IMG/VR virus record: IMGVR_UViG_3300017706_000666
Coordinates: 1-58,876 of that record
Reading direction: 5' to 3' (one strand)
Length of the DNA: 58,876 nucleotides
Source of the DNA: a virus
Shown: positions 18,272-27,093 of the stretch, in pieces
Position numbering within the stretch: position 1 is the first letter of the stretch
Layout: every line of letters starts with the position of its first letter
Notes under the pieces: generated by a model
The model's input: only the letters and a program-made list of their open reading frames with translations
What the model was told of the DNA's origin: nothing
Databases searched by the model: none
Program-made: the position numbers and the translations under genes

Positions 18272-18760
18272 TTAAGTTACTCCGAAGTATAGATTGTCGT
18301 TGGTGTCTGCGTACATACCGCCCTCAAAAGCATCAGGCGGTGACGAAGGGTCAAACTGCTTGAACTCCACCACACCGTCTAGCTTTACCCTACCCGTCCC
18401 GTTTGGGGTAAACTGGATATGACCGTTGGTTTTAGTAGTGGTAATCTTAAACTCTGTACTACCGCTAAATAAATTGAGGTCACCGCCCAGTTGAGGGGAC
18501 GTGTCCTCAACGACATTGTTTAACCCACTTCCAGTACCAATCTCCGTCCAGTTGCTGGCGCTCGTCCAGTCACCACTTCCGTAAATAAAAGGCGTAGTAC
18601 CAACGATTGCCAAGAACCCACTCACCCTAAGGTTTGCATTTAATGCATCTCTCTCACCTGTGTTCGCAAAGAAGCCAAAGCCCTTTACCTGATTTCCAGT
18701 GGCATCAAGAATAGGAGCATTGGGATTGTTGTGCGATACTGGTCCGGGAAAAATTGGCAT
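18272..18760 (-). CDS. Fibre-associated structural protein
   Basis: 162 residues, low in charge and rich in Gly, Asn and Thr. It begins MPIFPGPVSHNNPNAPILDATG. The middle has GGDLNLFSGSTEFKI, a strand-turn motif also seen in bacterial and phage fibre repeats, and the end (GGMYADTNDNLYFGVT) matches a common fibre C-terminal pattern. The start overlaps the stop of the collagen-like gene (TAATG), so they are coupled. Probably a virion surface protein; no enzymatic motif is visible. Confidence 0.6.
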   Translation of the reverse strand: MPIFPGPVSHNNPNAPILDATGNQVKGFGFFANTGERDALNANLRVSGFLAIVGTTPFIYGSGDWTSASNWTEIGTGSGLNNVVEDTSPQLGGDLNLFSGSTEFKITTTKTNGHIQFTPNGTGRVKLDGVVEFKQFDPSSPPDAFEGGMYADTNDNLYFGVT

Positions 18761-19848
18761 TAGAAATCAATCGTTAGAACCTGACCGGATGCAAAAGCCT
18801 TGTCGAAGTCGCTTCTGTAAAACCGATAGGATGTAGTTACACCATAAGAGTTGGTTAAATTGTAATCTACTGGCGATTGGAAATCAGATAGCACGTCTGT
18901 GCCAGCCAAATCAATCTTATTCAAGTTGCCGAAAGAGGCAGGATAAGCAATCCAAGTATAATTTCCAGCGGTGTCCATAGCGGCGTTAGCCGTGACGTTG
19001 AAGTCAGTTTCGCCTCGCAATTGATTAAACGCAGCCGTCATACCTGAATCAAACAAAGTTTGCGCCGTGGCGTTTGAGTTGATTGAAATAGTAGCAGCAC
19101 CCCCAACCTTTATCCTGTGCTTCCAAGAGATAGAAACAGTACCACTGTTCAATGTCAAGTCGCCTAAACCAGAGCCACCGTCGTCAACCACGGTAGCCTT
19201 GTAGCTAATGCTAGTTACAGTACCGGGGTCTTGAGTGTCTACAGAGGAAAGCGTCTTCGTTCCATTCGCGTCAGAGATTCCTGTCTCAACCTCAGTGCTT
19301 CCCCTCAAGAACTTAACAGAATTGTCTGTAGTCTGAGAGTTGTCTCCAATAGAAATGGTAAAGGCGGAAACCTTTACTCCCTGCCCGACCTCCAGAGTTT
19401 CACTTGAGCTAAGCGTACTGGCTGAGCCGTAGCTGCCTCCAGACTGTTGCTTTGCCCTAGTGATTGAAGACATCGTAATTGTTGTCCTGTTATACACCTC
19501 AAGCATATCCCTTAAGATGGCCTCAACAGATGTGCCCGCGCTGATGGGACTAGTCATGTGAGAGAACGCAGCGTCATTGTTTGACACTGTGATTTGAGCG
19601 GCAATGTCTGGTGAACCGCCTGCTCCCGCAGGGCCTTGTGGACCCTGTGGTCCAGCAGGTCCCTGTGCGCCTGTAGCCCCGGCTGGGCCAGCACCAATAG
19701 CGCCAGCAATACTGACGTTCTTATTCGCTACCTGATTAAGGGTAACGACTTTAGTCTCCGAGCCACCCTTAACAATAGACACCTTAATGATGTCACCGTG
19801 TTGGCTAGATACCTTTACATTCTTAGGCTGGGTTACACTTACAGGCAT
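18760..19848 (-). CDS. Collagen-like fibre protein
   Basis: 362 residues. A beta-rich N-terminal domain of about 50 residues is followed by an uninterrupted collagen-like run of Gly-X-Y triplets (about 53-80, GPAGPQGPQGPAG core), then a beta-rich C-terminal region (about 85-362). Collagen triplets in phages form trimeric stalks of tail or head fibres. The gene lies two genes from the portal in the fibre block and is coupled to the following 162-residue gene. Whether it is on head or tail cannot be told. Confidence 0.7.
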   Translation of the reverse strand: MPVSVTQPKNVKVSSQHGDIIKVSIVKGGSETKVVTLNQVANKNVSIAGAIGAGPAGATGAQGPAGPQGPQGPAGAGGSPDIAAQITVSNNDAAFSHMTSPISAGTSVEAILRDMLEVYNRTTITMSSITRAKQQSGGSYGSASTLSSSETLEVGQGVKVSAFTISIGDNSQTTDNSVKFLRGSTEVETGISDANGTKTLSSVDTQDPGTVTSISYKATVVDDGGSGLGDLTLNSGTVSISWKHRIKVGGAATISINSNATAQTLFDSGMTAAFNQLRGETDFNVTANAAMDTAGNYTWIAYPASFGNLNKIDLAGTDVLSDFQSPVDYNLTNSYGVTTSYRFYRSDFDKAFASGQVLTIDF

Positions 19849-19857
19849 TGTCTTTCA

Positions 19858-20256
19858 TTACGCTGTTTCAGAAATGTCCTCGTTCACCTTAAGTGTACCA
19901 TAAATCAAAGTAGCTACAGAACTGTCGGAAGCTGCTTTCTGCTCAATATCATAAACGTAAAGTCCAGCTGGCATAGTCTTCATAACGGTCGCAGCTACAG
20001 TGAAGTCAATATATTGTGCAGTGACGTCCGTGCCAGAAGCAGTAACGGTTGCAGTAAAGTTGGCACTACCGTTGCTCACCAGAGAACCGACATCGGAATT
20101 CCTTACCTCAAAAAGAAAAACATCATTCGCCGCGAAGCCAGCAGCATCACCCGCCGCGTTGGTAATAGTCAAGCGAAGAGAGAACGTGTCTCCCTTTCTA
20201 CAAGTAACATCCACTCTGGACGAAGTATCTAGATTGATTTTTGTTGCGTTACTCAT
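19858..20256 (-). CDS. Beta-sandwich virion protein (baseplate-upper / head-fibre type)
   Basis: 132 residues. The pattern RVDVTCRKGDTFSLRLTI, then FLFEVRNSD, a TVMKTMPAGLYVYDIEQK strand pair and a final IYGTLKVNEDIS fits the small Ig-like or BppU-like domains used as fibre holders. The start overlaps the end of the portal gene by 8 bases. A role as an anchor for the collagen-like fibre encoded next is plausible, since the genes are adjacent and in that order, but this is inference. Confidence 0.6.
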   Translation of the reverse strand: MSNATKINLDTSSRVDVTCRKGDTFSLRLTITNAAGDAAGFAANDVFLFEVRNSDVGSLVSNGSANFTATVTASGTDVTAQYIDFTVAATVMKTMPAGLYVYDIEQKAASDSSVATLIYGTLKVNEDISETA

Positions 20257-22699
20257 CTCCTAGGATTTGATTCATGATATCATCGTTGGCTTCTGGCTCT
20301 CCTTGAATCTCACCCCTTTGACCCTTTCGTTGGGAGATGAGCTTGCTTTGTTCAACGGCTTGCTTCTGTACCCTTTGGTCCTTGCGGTCCTCCTTTAGTA
20401 CCTCAATCTTCTGTCTGAACTCTTTATCGTCAGCCTTAAATCCAAGGCTTGACTGAGCTCTAATCATTTCAATCTCTTTACGCATCTCGTGCATGGCTGC
20501 GGCAACTTGAACATCAACCTGCCCCTTGAGCTGCATCTTCTGTGCGTCAGCCTGAGCCTCCAATTGGATGCGCTGCATTTCCATCTGCGCTTTCTGCTGA
20601 GCCGCTTGAGTGTTCATCTGCGCCTGCATCTGAATATTCTGCTGCTGCTGCTGCTGCAACTTAGACATGCGCTTAGAGCGTCGAACAACTAGCAACCTTT
20701 GAGCTTGGTCAATGTCTTTTACCTGACGTACCGCCATGGCGTCCTCTAAGTCAATCTCTTTCTGTGCTAGACTAGCCTGAAGGTTTTGCTCCAAGAATAT
20801 TCTGTCGTCGTCTGACATTTCTTGAACCACTCGGATTCCGAAGTTGTACATGGGCAGCTCGTTAAAGCTGTTCAACACTTCCATGCTTTTTTCCCCGATA
20901 GCTTTTTCGTAAACCCGAAATAGAATTGACTCTTTAGGGATAACCTGCAAACACTTGACTATGTCTTCACAGACTCTCTTGTAGAGAACCATGCTCGCAT
21001 TTGTAATGTCGTATAGTGCGTTGTTGCCAGCGGCTAAGGCTTGCTGCCTCACCCCAACAAGTGCGTCACCTTTAGGAGTACTTGCATCCATCACCTCATT
21101 AATGCCAGTGGCATCTCGAATCATTCGTAGGTAGTGGTTGTACAGATTGATGTACTCGTTGATGTTTCTGATGCTGTTCTCGATTGAACGAATCGGAGGG
21201 TTTTGGAATCCACCTTCCGCGTTTTTACTCCTGTAATAAAAAACACCAGTCTGCTCGTAGATGTCTTGAATCTGTAATGGTTGCAGTTCTCCGCCCCTAC
21301 CTAATTGAACGTTCTCCAATCCTTCGATGTCCACCAACACACCGTCTGGCTTTGCCTTGGCAACGGCTTGCTGAATCTTCAGGTGAGTGAGTTGCAATTG
21401 GTCGGCGAATCCTATGATACCATTAACCATAGACTTCGGCATCATACGCCGGAGGTTTGTGCTAGCAACGCTGTAGGAAAGCCTTGCCTTGCTTAGGTCG
21501 TGTACATTCTTCGGGATATTCTTTTTCATCCCGTAGTTGTAAATCAACTCTGTGCCCATGATGTGGCATCCGCCATACACAGTCTGGTACTCCATCTTGT
21601 GAGCCTCCCTGTCGTATACAGAGCTCGTGGGCATCTTGTACTCGGAGCCCTTGAAGTAAAAACCAGTGTTTCCGTGCTTGCTCTCTTTGCTTTCGTAGTA
21701 AACGCAATCAACAGAAACAAACTCAAACTCCATGATATCAACCAAGTAATCATCGTAACCGAATGCATACTTCTGTCGAGTCTGGTCGTAAGTCTTGTAG
21801 TTGAACGCGCTGGCATTATTGTAGCTTTTGCTCTTGACAGAATTAGCTAGCTTCTCATACTCCGATTCAGGAATCTGGTCTCCAGCCTGACGCTTCAGCT
21901 CTTGAATACTGATGCGCTGGACGTGGGCACCGTAAACAATGTCAGACATGTTTGGGTCCTCCGTATAGCTATGGAGGAACATGGCTGGGTCAATATACTT
22001 TGTAGTGATTCCGTAGTTGGGGTCGTTGTCGCGCTTGGCTACAGCCATGCCACACACAACCAAATCTTCTACACATCTACGGTAGGTGTTCTGGTCAAAA
22101 TCATTCCAGTCCAGTGTCAACGCAGTGCCGAGCTGAGCAGCAATCTCTGCGTTTGTCTTCATGTTTTGCTCCATGAAGATTTCAGCCTCTTCCGTAGTGT
22201 CTGGTAAATCGTCGGGGTCAATCTTAGGTTGTAGGCCAAGCTGCTTTGCTTGTTGCAGTAGTTCCTTGTCCTTAATTGAAGCCTCTACTGTAGCGCGAGC
22301 CATGTCTTTCTCGTTTTTACTGACAGGGTCAAGTGCCTCCACAGAGGGGTAGGGCTTACGAGAAAGGATGCGATTGACTACGACCTTCACAAACTTGGGC
22401 ACGATAGGTACCGGGCTCCAGTCTAAGTTGAGTAGTGTCCCGTCCCCATTGTTTGGGTCGAGAGAGTTTAGGATTTGTTTGTAGATAGACGTGTCCTGAG
22501 TACCATTGGCATAGTCTCGGCTTTTGTCGAAATCGTACATACGGCGACGAAACAAGGATGTCTGGTCCGCGCCGTACCCCCACTGTGAGTTAATCGCCTT
22601 TGCAAAGAGGAGCCCGTATTTACTGGACACCTTTACTTCAGGAGACACAAACGGGTCGGGGAAACTTCCATACTTGTTATTTTTGTTCCCGTCGGTCAT
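20249..22699 (-). CDS. Portal protein
   Basis: 816 residues from the ATG at 22699. An ATG-like start at 22744 is rejected because the promoter box at 22723-22730 would then lie inside the gene. Portal features include PVPIVPKFVKVVVNRI near the N-terminus, a long stem region with RDATGINEVMDASTPKGDALVG, and an extended C-terminal helical barrel (about 660-790) of Gln-rich coiled coil (QQQQQNIQMQAQM, then MQLKGQVDVQVAAAMHEM). That barrel is typical of P22-like portals and may explain the absence of a separate core. It lies directly downstream of the terminase large subunit. Confidence 0.85.
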   Translation of the reverse strand: MTDGNKNNKYGSFPDPFVSPEVKVSSKYGLLFAKAINSQWGYGADQTSLFRRRMYDFDKSRDYANGTQDTSIYKQILNSLDPNNGDGTLLNLDWSPVPIVPKFVKVVVNRILSRKPYPSVEALDPVSKNEKDMARATVEASIKDKELLQQAKQLGLQPKIDPDDLPDTTEEAEIFMEQNMKTNAEIAAQLGTALTLDWNDFDQNTYRRCVEDLVVCGMAVAKRDNDPNYGITTKYIDPAMFLHSYTEDPNMSDIVYGAHVQRISIQELKRQAGDQIPESEYEKLANSVKSKSYNNASAFNYKTYDQTRQKYAFGYDDYLVDIMEFEFVSVDCVYYESKESKHGNTGFYFKGSEYKMPTSSVYDREAHKMEYQTVYGGCHIMGTELIYNYGMKKNIPKNVHDLSKARLSYSVASTNLRRMMPKSMVNGIIGFADQLQLTHLKIQQAVAKAKPDGVLVDIEGLENVQLGRGGELQPLQIQDIYEQTGVFYYRSKNAEGGFQNPPIRSIENSIRNINEYINLYNHYLRMIRDATGINEVMDASTPKGDALVGVRQQALAAGNNALYDITNASMVLYKRVCEDIVKCLQVIPKESILFRVYEKAIGEKSMEVLNSFNELPMYNFGIRVVQEMSDDDRIFLEQNLQASLAQKEIDLEDAMAVRQVKDIDQAQRLLVVRRSKRMSKLQQQQQQNIQMQAQMNTQAAQQKAQMEMQRIQLEAQADAQKMQLKGQVDVQVAAAMHEMRKEIEMIRAQSSLGFKADDKEFRQKIEVLKEDRKDQRVQKQAVEQSKLISQRKGQRGEIQGEPEANDDIMNQILGDE

Positions 22700-22722
22700 A
22701 GAATAAAGTTTGGGCTCATTTG

Positions 22723-22730
22723 CAAATATA
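22723..22730 (-). promoter_or_regulatory. Bacteroidota-type -7 box TATATTTG
   Basis: Exact TAnnTTTG match on the minus strand in the gap between terminase and portal, 23 bases before the portal ATG at 22699. It helps decide that start. Confidence 0.6.
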
Positions 22731-22749
22731 GCAATAGTCCACAAGGCTT

Positions 22750-24855
22750 TTATACCTTATACCTCCTGAAGAATACTGTGTCTTCAAACGTCTTTTTCTT
22801 CTCCTTCGGCTTTACTTTTTGTGAGGCCAGCAGCGCTAATCCGGAGCTAATCGATAAGTCAAACTTGGTACGGTTGTCTATCTTGAACCCTATCCAGTCT
22901 TCTAACGTCCTGTTAAAATACATGGCTCCGGGGTGGCCGTCTTCATCTAGTCCGACGTAATTGTGTATGTAATCTTCTATGGCAGAAGCGTGAGCCTGAA
23001 TTACATCTTGTGAATTAGAGGGGATACCTTTTGTTCTTGAAGCGGACGAACCAGCCTTAAGGTGTTCCGGCCTGTCCATTACATACCCGTCGTAACCTCT
23101 TGATTCAAAGTACCTCACAATCCCATACTTGTTGTTCTCAATAAGAAGTGGGTATCCGTAAAACACAGCAGCCATTAAAACATCTTCATAGAATATGCTT
23201 GCCATAGGAGGGCGGCTAGCATACTCCGCGACAAACATATTTGAAGCCCCGTTGAGGTTGAACTTGTTGTAGATGTGACATGCCCCTTTAGATGACCTAC
23301 TATCAACCGTAGCGTCAAGGTCGTATGAGTCAACCCCACCACACCCCATTGAAGGATTCGGTGGAGTTCTCTTGCCCCGCTCCTCATGCATTACGCTGCG
23401 GCTTTTTTCGTCTGGCATCCAAGAGATATACCACCTGCCCTTAGGGTCTGGGTTAAAAAACACCTTCGTGTCCTTTACACCGCCTTGCCACTGAAAGTTT
23501 CCCCTGACAACAGGGTTTGGGTACATATACTCATTGTGCTCAATCTGCTCGTAAATCTTTCCTATGTTGAACAGACTGCCTTCAACGCTATCTCTAAAGG
23601 CTTCGTCAGGGGTGAAGGGGAACTGACGAATGATTTCATTCATCTCCCTCGCGTCGTGCTTTACCGCGTCTCTTTCGTTCTTGAGAAAAGACCTAGAGCC
23701 GATAGACATAGTGTCACCATCTAGAGTCTCTACAGCAGATTTAGGGTTCTCTACGATTGGATGTCCGTGCTTGTCAAAAAACCCTTCAAGGGAATCGTAT
23801 GCGGGTATGAATAGTCGGTACAGTCCAGATACGGTTCGACCGTTAGCATTTCTTTTTGTAGGGTTGGAATCTTTCCAGAGCTGCTTGTACTCCTTTCCCC
23901 CTTTGTCCATTGGGTTTACGGTACTACCTACCAGAGCCTTGCCAACAATCCTACGACCAACAATAAGACAAGTCCTTTCAATACGCCACGCCTCACGTAT
24001 GTCTGATGGTCGCTCCCACTTTCCCGCCTCGTCCATGTAGAGCATGTGGAGCTTCTCTCCGTCATACGCATTGTTCGTCGTGTTCTTCCAGTTGAGTACT
24101 GTGTTGAGCGCGTCACCTGCATTGGACGTCTTGTTATTCTTCGTGATTCTTTTGGATGGTTCGCGGAAAGCCAGCTCCATGCGCGGGTTAGTTGTACCAT
24201 CCTGAATTGGTTTGAAGAAGAACGGATAGTGCCTGAACATAGGCACCACCTTTTTCATGAAGATGTTTTCCTGTGCGTCCTTTCCCGTCTTTGATTGAAT
24301 GCCGAGAAGTTTGTCTTTGACCTGCGTAGCCTCGTCCAACAATACAGAAGCGCAGATATTAGTGTAACCAGAGCGGCGACACTTAGTATAAAGCTGCCCA
24401 ATACAGCGTGGGTCAACTTCACACGCAGCCATGTGAATAAAGATATCTCTTTGAAACGATAGAAATGACGGGTGCCCAATATCAATCTTAGTCCACTGGA
24501 GTAGCATGTAGTGCCTTCCGGTAACATACGTAGGCTTACCCGCGTTGTAAAACCAATAACCGTCACGACGCCTTCGAAACTCCTCCTCGATATATGGACG
24601 AAATCTCTCTCGAAACTCCTTCGGGGATTCGGCCCATTCGTCCATGCTTCGAATACGGGACAACTCTTCTGGCATAGGTACCCTGCCCCACACCTGCAAA
24701 TCTGTCGCCAGCCCTTCTCCTTGAACAGGTTCTTTGGGTTGTTCGGGAAGGCCAATGAAAAGCCCCCCAAGTTCGACGATGTCGCCAAGCGTACCGTTGG
24801 GACAAATCTTGACAACCTCTTCATCATAACCATCAATTTTTTCTAAGACACTCAT
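22750..24855 (-). CDS. terL: Terminase large subunit (packaging ATPase-nuclease)
   Basis: 701 residues. The ATPase half has a deviant Walker A, TKCRRSGYTN (157-166), of the R-R-x-G-x-T type seen in many phage terminases, a Walker B LHMLYMDEAGKW (269-280, DEA 275-277) and a coupling-motif candidate GSTVNP (310-315). The C-terminal half has GCGGVDSYDLDAT, whose aspartates fit the first acidic motif of the RNase H-like nuclease. It acts at the portal to translocate and cut DNA. The start overlaps the stop of a 97-residue gene (ATGA), and the portal follows. Confidence 0.9.
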   Translation of the reverse strand: MSVLEKIDGYDEEVVKICPNGTLGDIVELGGLFIGLPEQPKEPVQGEGLATDLQVWGRVPMPEELSRIRSMDEWAESPKEFRERFRPYIEEEFRRRRDGYWFYNAGKPTYVTGRHYMLLQWTKIDIGHPSFLSFQRDIFIHMAACEVDPRCIGQLYTKCRRSGYTNICASVLLDEATQVKDKLLGIQSKTGKDAQENIFMKKVVPMFRHYPFFFKPIQDGTTNPRMELAFREPSKRITKNNKTSNAGDALNTVLNWKNTTNNAYDGEKLHMLYMDEAGKWERPSDIREAWRIERTCLIVGRRIVGKALVGSTVNPMDKGGKEYKQLWKDSNPTKRNANGRTVSGLYRLFIPAYDSLEGFFDKHGHPIVENPKSAVETLDGDTMSIGSRSFLKNERDAVKHDAREMNEIIRQFPFTPDEAFRDSVEGSLFNIGKIYEQIEHNEYMYPNPVVRGNFQWQGGVKDTKVFFNPDPKGRWYISWMPDEKSRSVMHEERGKRTPPNPSMGCGGVDSYDLDATVDSRSSKGACHIYNKFNLNGASNMFVAEYASRPPMASIFYEDVLMAAVFYGYPLLIENNKYGIVRYFESRGYDGYVMDRPEHLKAGSSASRTKGIPSNSQDVIQAHASAIEDYIHNYVGLDEDGHPGAMYFNRTLEDWIGFKIDNRTKFDLSISSGLALLASQKVKPKEKKKTFEDTVFFRRYKV

Positions 24856-25145
24856 TTACTGAACTTCTCTGCGAAGCCCCCTGAATAATCCTTTGCGTCT
24901 TCGATGGAGCCTGTATCCTTTAATGCCTTAACCATTTGTTCTAGTCTCTGCCTTTCTACAAGCAGTTCCTTACAATCTATCGCAGTCTGTTTAATTGACT
25001 GAAGCTCCGCCTTCCTCGCGCTGCCACCAGCCTCTGGGTCAACAGGCCGCTTCACCTCGTCAATCATATTGTTTATAGCAATCTCCATAGACCTCATCAA
25101 TCTTTGGGCTGCCACAATAGTGGTGAACTTAGTTTTTGATGACAT
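24852..25145 (-). CDS. Small helical protein upstream of terL (terminase small subunit candidate)
   Basis: 97 residues, almost entirely helical (SMEIAINNMIDEVKRP, then LLVERQRLEQMVKALKD). Its stop overlaps the terminase large-subunit start by the ATGA pattern, the usual place of a small subunit. It lacks an obvious N-terminal helix-turn-helix, which many small subunits have, so the assignment is only positional. An alternative is an unrelated packaging accessory. Confidence 0.55.
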   Translation of the reverse strand: MSSKTKFTTIVAAQRLMRSMEIAINNMIDEVKRPVDPEAGGSARKAELQSIKQTAIDCKELLVERQRLEQMVKALKDTGSIEDAKDYSGGFAEKFSK

Positions 25146-25713
25146 ACGACAAGTCCTCTAGTCGCATCCTGTAGACGATTGAGTCGTCGTCTAACTTCAT
25201 TTTGTAGTCTGAGCCAAGGTCAAAACCAACGACGTCACCTATCTCAACACCCTGATTGATGAGCTCAGGATGTGGCATAAAAACAATCGCTGTCTTATCG
25301 TCTTGCTCTTTTGCTTTGAGGTCAACAATGATACCGGATTTGGTTACCTCCTCTTCCTCCTTTTCTGGAGGCTGAACGAACACCCACTCTGATAGCATTC
25401 CTAGCTCGCCGTCTGAGCTTCGGTAAGCGATAGCGTGAGAAGCCCTAGGGTTCTCTTGGTCATAAACGACAATGTATTTGTCGTCTCCCAGAGATAGAGA
25501 TGTGTTCTGGGTTACGTGGTGGTGAAAGAAAAGAGTGTCGCCTTTCTTTACTCCCGTCTCAAGTAGATAAGGAGAAGAAACAACAACGCCATGACAAACG
25601 CGATGCTCAAACTCGTTGAATCGTGTGTCAATGTAGATTTCTTGTTCTCCCACCTTTAATGTGTCGTTGTGCTTCTTGGGCACTTCGACGACAAAGTGGC
25701 GTAGTACTTTCAT
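25129..25713 (-). CDS. GroES-like co-chaperonin
   Basis: 194 residues with two GroES-like beta-barrel halves. The first starts FVVEVPKKHNDT and contains VKKGDTLFFHHHV, matching the K-GD-V/L turn of GroES. The second starts at SGIIVDLKAKEQ and has VEIGDVVGFDLGSDYKM. Phages such as T4 (gp31) encode co-chaperonins that let host GroEL fold their large capsid protein. Here it lies just upstream of the terminase in the late transcript. It overlaps the following gene by 17 bases and the preceding one by ATGA. The mobile loop for GroEL contact is not obvious, so partner binding is inferred. Confidence 0.65.
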   Translation of the reverse strand: MKVLRHFVVEVPKKHNDTLKVGEQEIYIDTRFNEFEHRVCHGVVVSSPYLLETGVKKGDTLFFHHHVTQNTSLSLGDDKYIVVYDQENPRASHAIAYRSSDGELGMLSEWVFVQPPEKEEEEVTKSGIIVDLKAKEQDDKTAIVFMPHPELINQGVEIGDVVGFDLGSDYKMKLDDDSIVYRMRLEDLSYVIKN

Positions 25714-25946
25714 GTAAAGTTGCAGTCATATTCAATTAGGACAGGTTGATTCTCAACCGTTTTCCAAATGTAAGTAGATTCTTCGTCCTCTAGGTACACG
25801 TGGTACCTTCGAACGTTGTACTTGTATAAGGCTGCGTCATCTTCTTTGATGGCTGACACCTTTGCGCGGCCAGCCTTCATACCTACATAGTAGGCCATTG
25901 CGTCCTTGGGGTTTGGCCCAATGACAATCTTTCTAATTAGGTTCAT
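25710..25946 (-). CDS. Unknown small late protein
   Basis: 78 residues beginning MNLIRKIVIGPNPKDAMAYYVGMK, with a mixed strand-helix pattern and a C-terminal strand (STYIWKTVENQPVLIEYD). The stop overlaps the GroES-like start (ATGA), indicating translational coupling. No family is recognised. It lies between unknown late genes and the co-chaperonin. Confidence 0.6.
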   Translation of the reverse strand: MNLIRKIVIGPNPKDAMAYYVGMKAGRAKVSAIKEDDAALYKYNVRRYHVYLEDEESTYIWKTVENQPVLIEYDCNFT

Positions 25947-25950
25947 AGTT

Positions 25951-26232
25951 TTAGTTTAGTGAGAGTCCACTAAACCAGTCGTCGGCCTCACCCTCTTGGT
26001 TGTAGGCTTCTACCTGTAGGGTCATGAACTCTGCAAATTCATTATCATCTTCCGCGTTCCATCCGTAAGCTAGGTTCCACTTTCTAGCCTCCTCGGTTTC
26101 GTCCTCTACAAAACCAACGGCCATAGTGTATACCACGGTGTCGCTACCGTATTTCTTTACAACAGACTCAAGCTCCTCAAAGATGCCTTGAACTTCTTTT
26201 CGAAAAGCCTTTTTTAATATGTTGTCCATCAT
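25951..26232 (-). CDS. Unknown small acidic late protein
   Basis: 93 residues (second Met two codons in). A basic N-terminal helix (NILKKAFRKEVQGIFEEL) is followed by a strongly acidic C-terminal half with several Trp and Phe. Its start overlaps the stop of the 278-residue fibre-like gene (ATGA). Not recognised. The acidic, aromatic end could mimic DNA or bind a basic partner, which is speculation. Confidence 0.6.
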   Translation of the reverse strand: MMDNILKKAFRKEVQGIFEELESVVKKYGSDTVVYTMAVGFVEDETEEARKWNLAYGWNAEDDNEFAEFMTLQVEAYNQEGEADDWFSGLSLN

Positions 26233-27065
26233 GGTTCACTAATTGTGTTTACCGAACCAATAGTAGCTGAGGTTGTTGTCAGCTGAGCCGTCATCATCCA
26301 CAAGCTAGAACTTACACCAATAAGCTGGATTCGGTCTCCTGTGTTACCACCTGTCGTGGTGCTATTCTTATCTACGGAAAAAGAAGTTGCGCTTCCAGCT
26401 TCAGCAATACCAGTAAGGGTTTTATCTGCCGTAGTTGAATTAACAGTAACCCTTCCCTTGATTTTTGTTGAGTTGACCTTCGTGTTAAACGTGATGCTAT
26501 TGGCGCTTCCGCTAGTGAACACAATTGTCATCTGAGCGCCCACAACACAGTCAGGCAAGGTTATTGTGCCGGACGATTTGTTTGCCGCGTCAAATAAGTA
26601 AACGCCGTTGGACGAGGTCATCGCTGTAGCGCCCGTACCCAACGTGATAACATTGGAATCACCCGTAGCAATAGTAATCGTATCTCCCGACCTGCTTAGG
26701 GCTACACCGCTGCCGCCTGCGAACGTAACTGTTTTACTAGTTCCCGCTGCGTCGGCAATTGTAAGAGTGGGTGCGGTGGTTCCCCCTGTAGTCGTGGTGA
26801 CGCTTTCAAAAACGGGGAGCGTTCTCGTCTCAACAGCCTTGGTTGAACTGTTCCAAACCAATACGTTTGTGCTGGTGCTGCCAGAGCTGACGGTGTTCAA
26901 CTGAAGAGAAGCCGCCTTTACTGTGGTAGAAGACAAAGACAGGGCTGAGTCATTACCAGAACCATCTTGAATAACCTTAAGGGTGCCGGAAAGGGCAGCT
27001 GCATCACTAGTCTTGAGTAGACCTTGGTAAGTGTTTTTGATTCGAGTCCCGCTAAGAGTCGCCAT
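26229..27065 (-). CDS. Tail/fibre-type structural protein
   Basis: 278 residues, Ser/Thr/Gly-rich and nearly without charge except at the N-terminus. The start MATLSGTRIKNTYQGLLK followed by GTLKVIQDGSG is a recurring N-terminal module of phage fibre or appendage proteins. The remainder consists of beta strands with TLTIADAAGTSKTVTFAGG and a C-terminal RIQLIGVSSSLWMM. It heads a late transcript with a host-type promoter at 27082-27089 and is divergent from the winged-helix gene. Position far from the main fibre block suggests a separate decoration or appendage. Confidence 0.65.
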   Translation of the reverse strand: MATLSGTRIKNTYQGLLKTSDAAALSGTLKVIQDGSGNDSALSLSSTTVKAASLQLNTVSSGSTSTNVLVWNSSTKAVETRTLPVFESVTTTTGGTTAPTLTIADAAGTSKTVTFAGGSGVALSRSGDTITIATGDSNVITLGTGATAMTSSNGVYLFDAANKSSGTITLPDCVVGAQMTIVFTSGSANSITFNTKVNSTKIKGRVTVNSTTADKTLTGIAEAGSATSFSVDKNSTTTGGNTGDRIQLIGVSSSLWMMTAQLTTTSATIGSVNTISEP

Positions 27066-27070
27066 AGAAT

Positions 27071-27078
27071 TAACTTTG
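27071..27078 (+). promoter_or_regulatory. Bacteroidota-type -7 box TAACTTTG (plus strand)
   Basis: TAnnTTTG match on the plus strand, 15 bases before the ATG at 27094 of the winged-helix regulator. It lies only three bases from the minus-strand box at 27082-27089, so the two promoters overlap back to back. Confidence 0.5.
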
Positions 27079-27081
27079 GTA

Positions 27082-27089
27082 CAAATATA
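27082..27089 (-). promoter_or_regulatory. Bacteroidota-type -7 box TATATTTG (minus strand)
   Basis: Exact TAnnTTTG match on the minus strand, 16 bases before the ATG at 27065. It would start the transcript that carries the fibre-type protein, co-chaperonin and terminase. Confidence 0.6.
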
Positions 27090-27093
27090 CTAG

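Noticed and set aside
20249-22744. Longer portal start at 22744 (MWTIAIFANEP)
   Set aside because: The extra 15 codons run through the TATATTTG promoter box and read like leader sequence; the ATG at 22699 gives a normal portal N-terminus.
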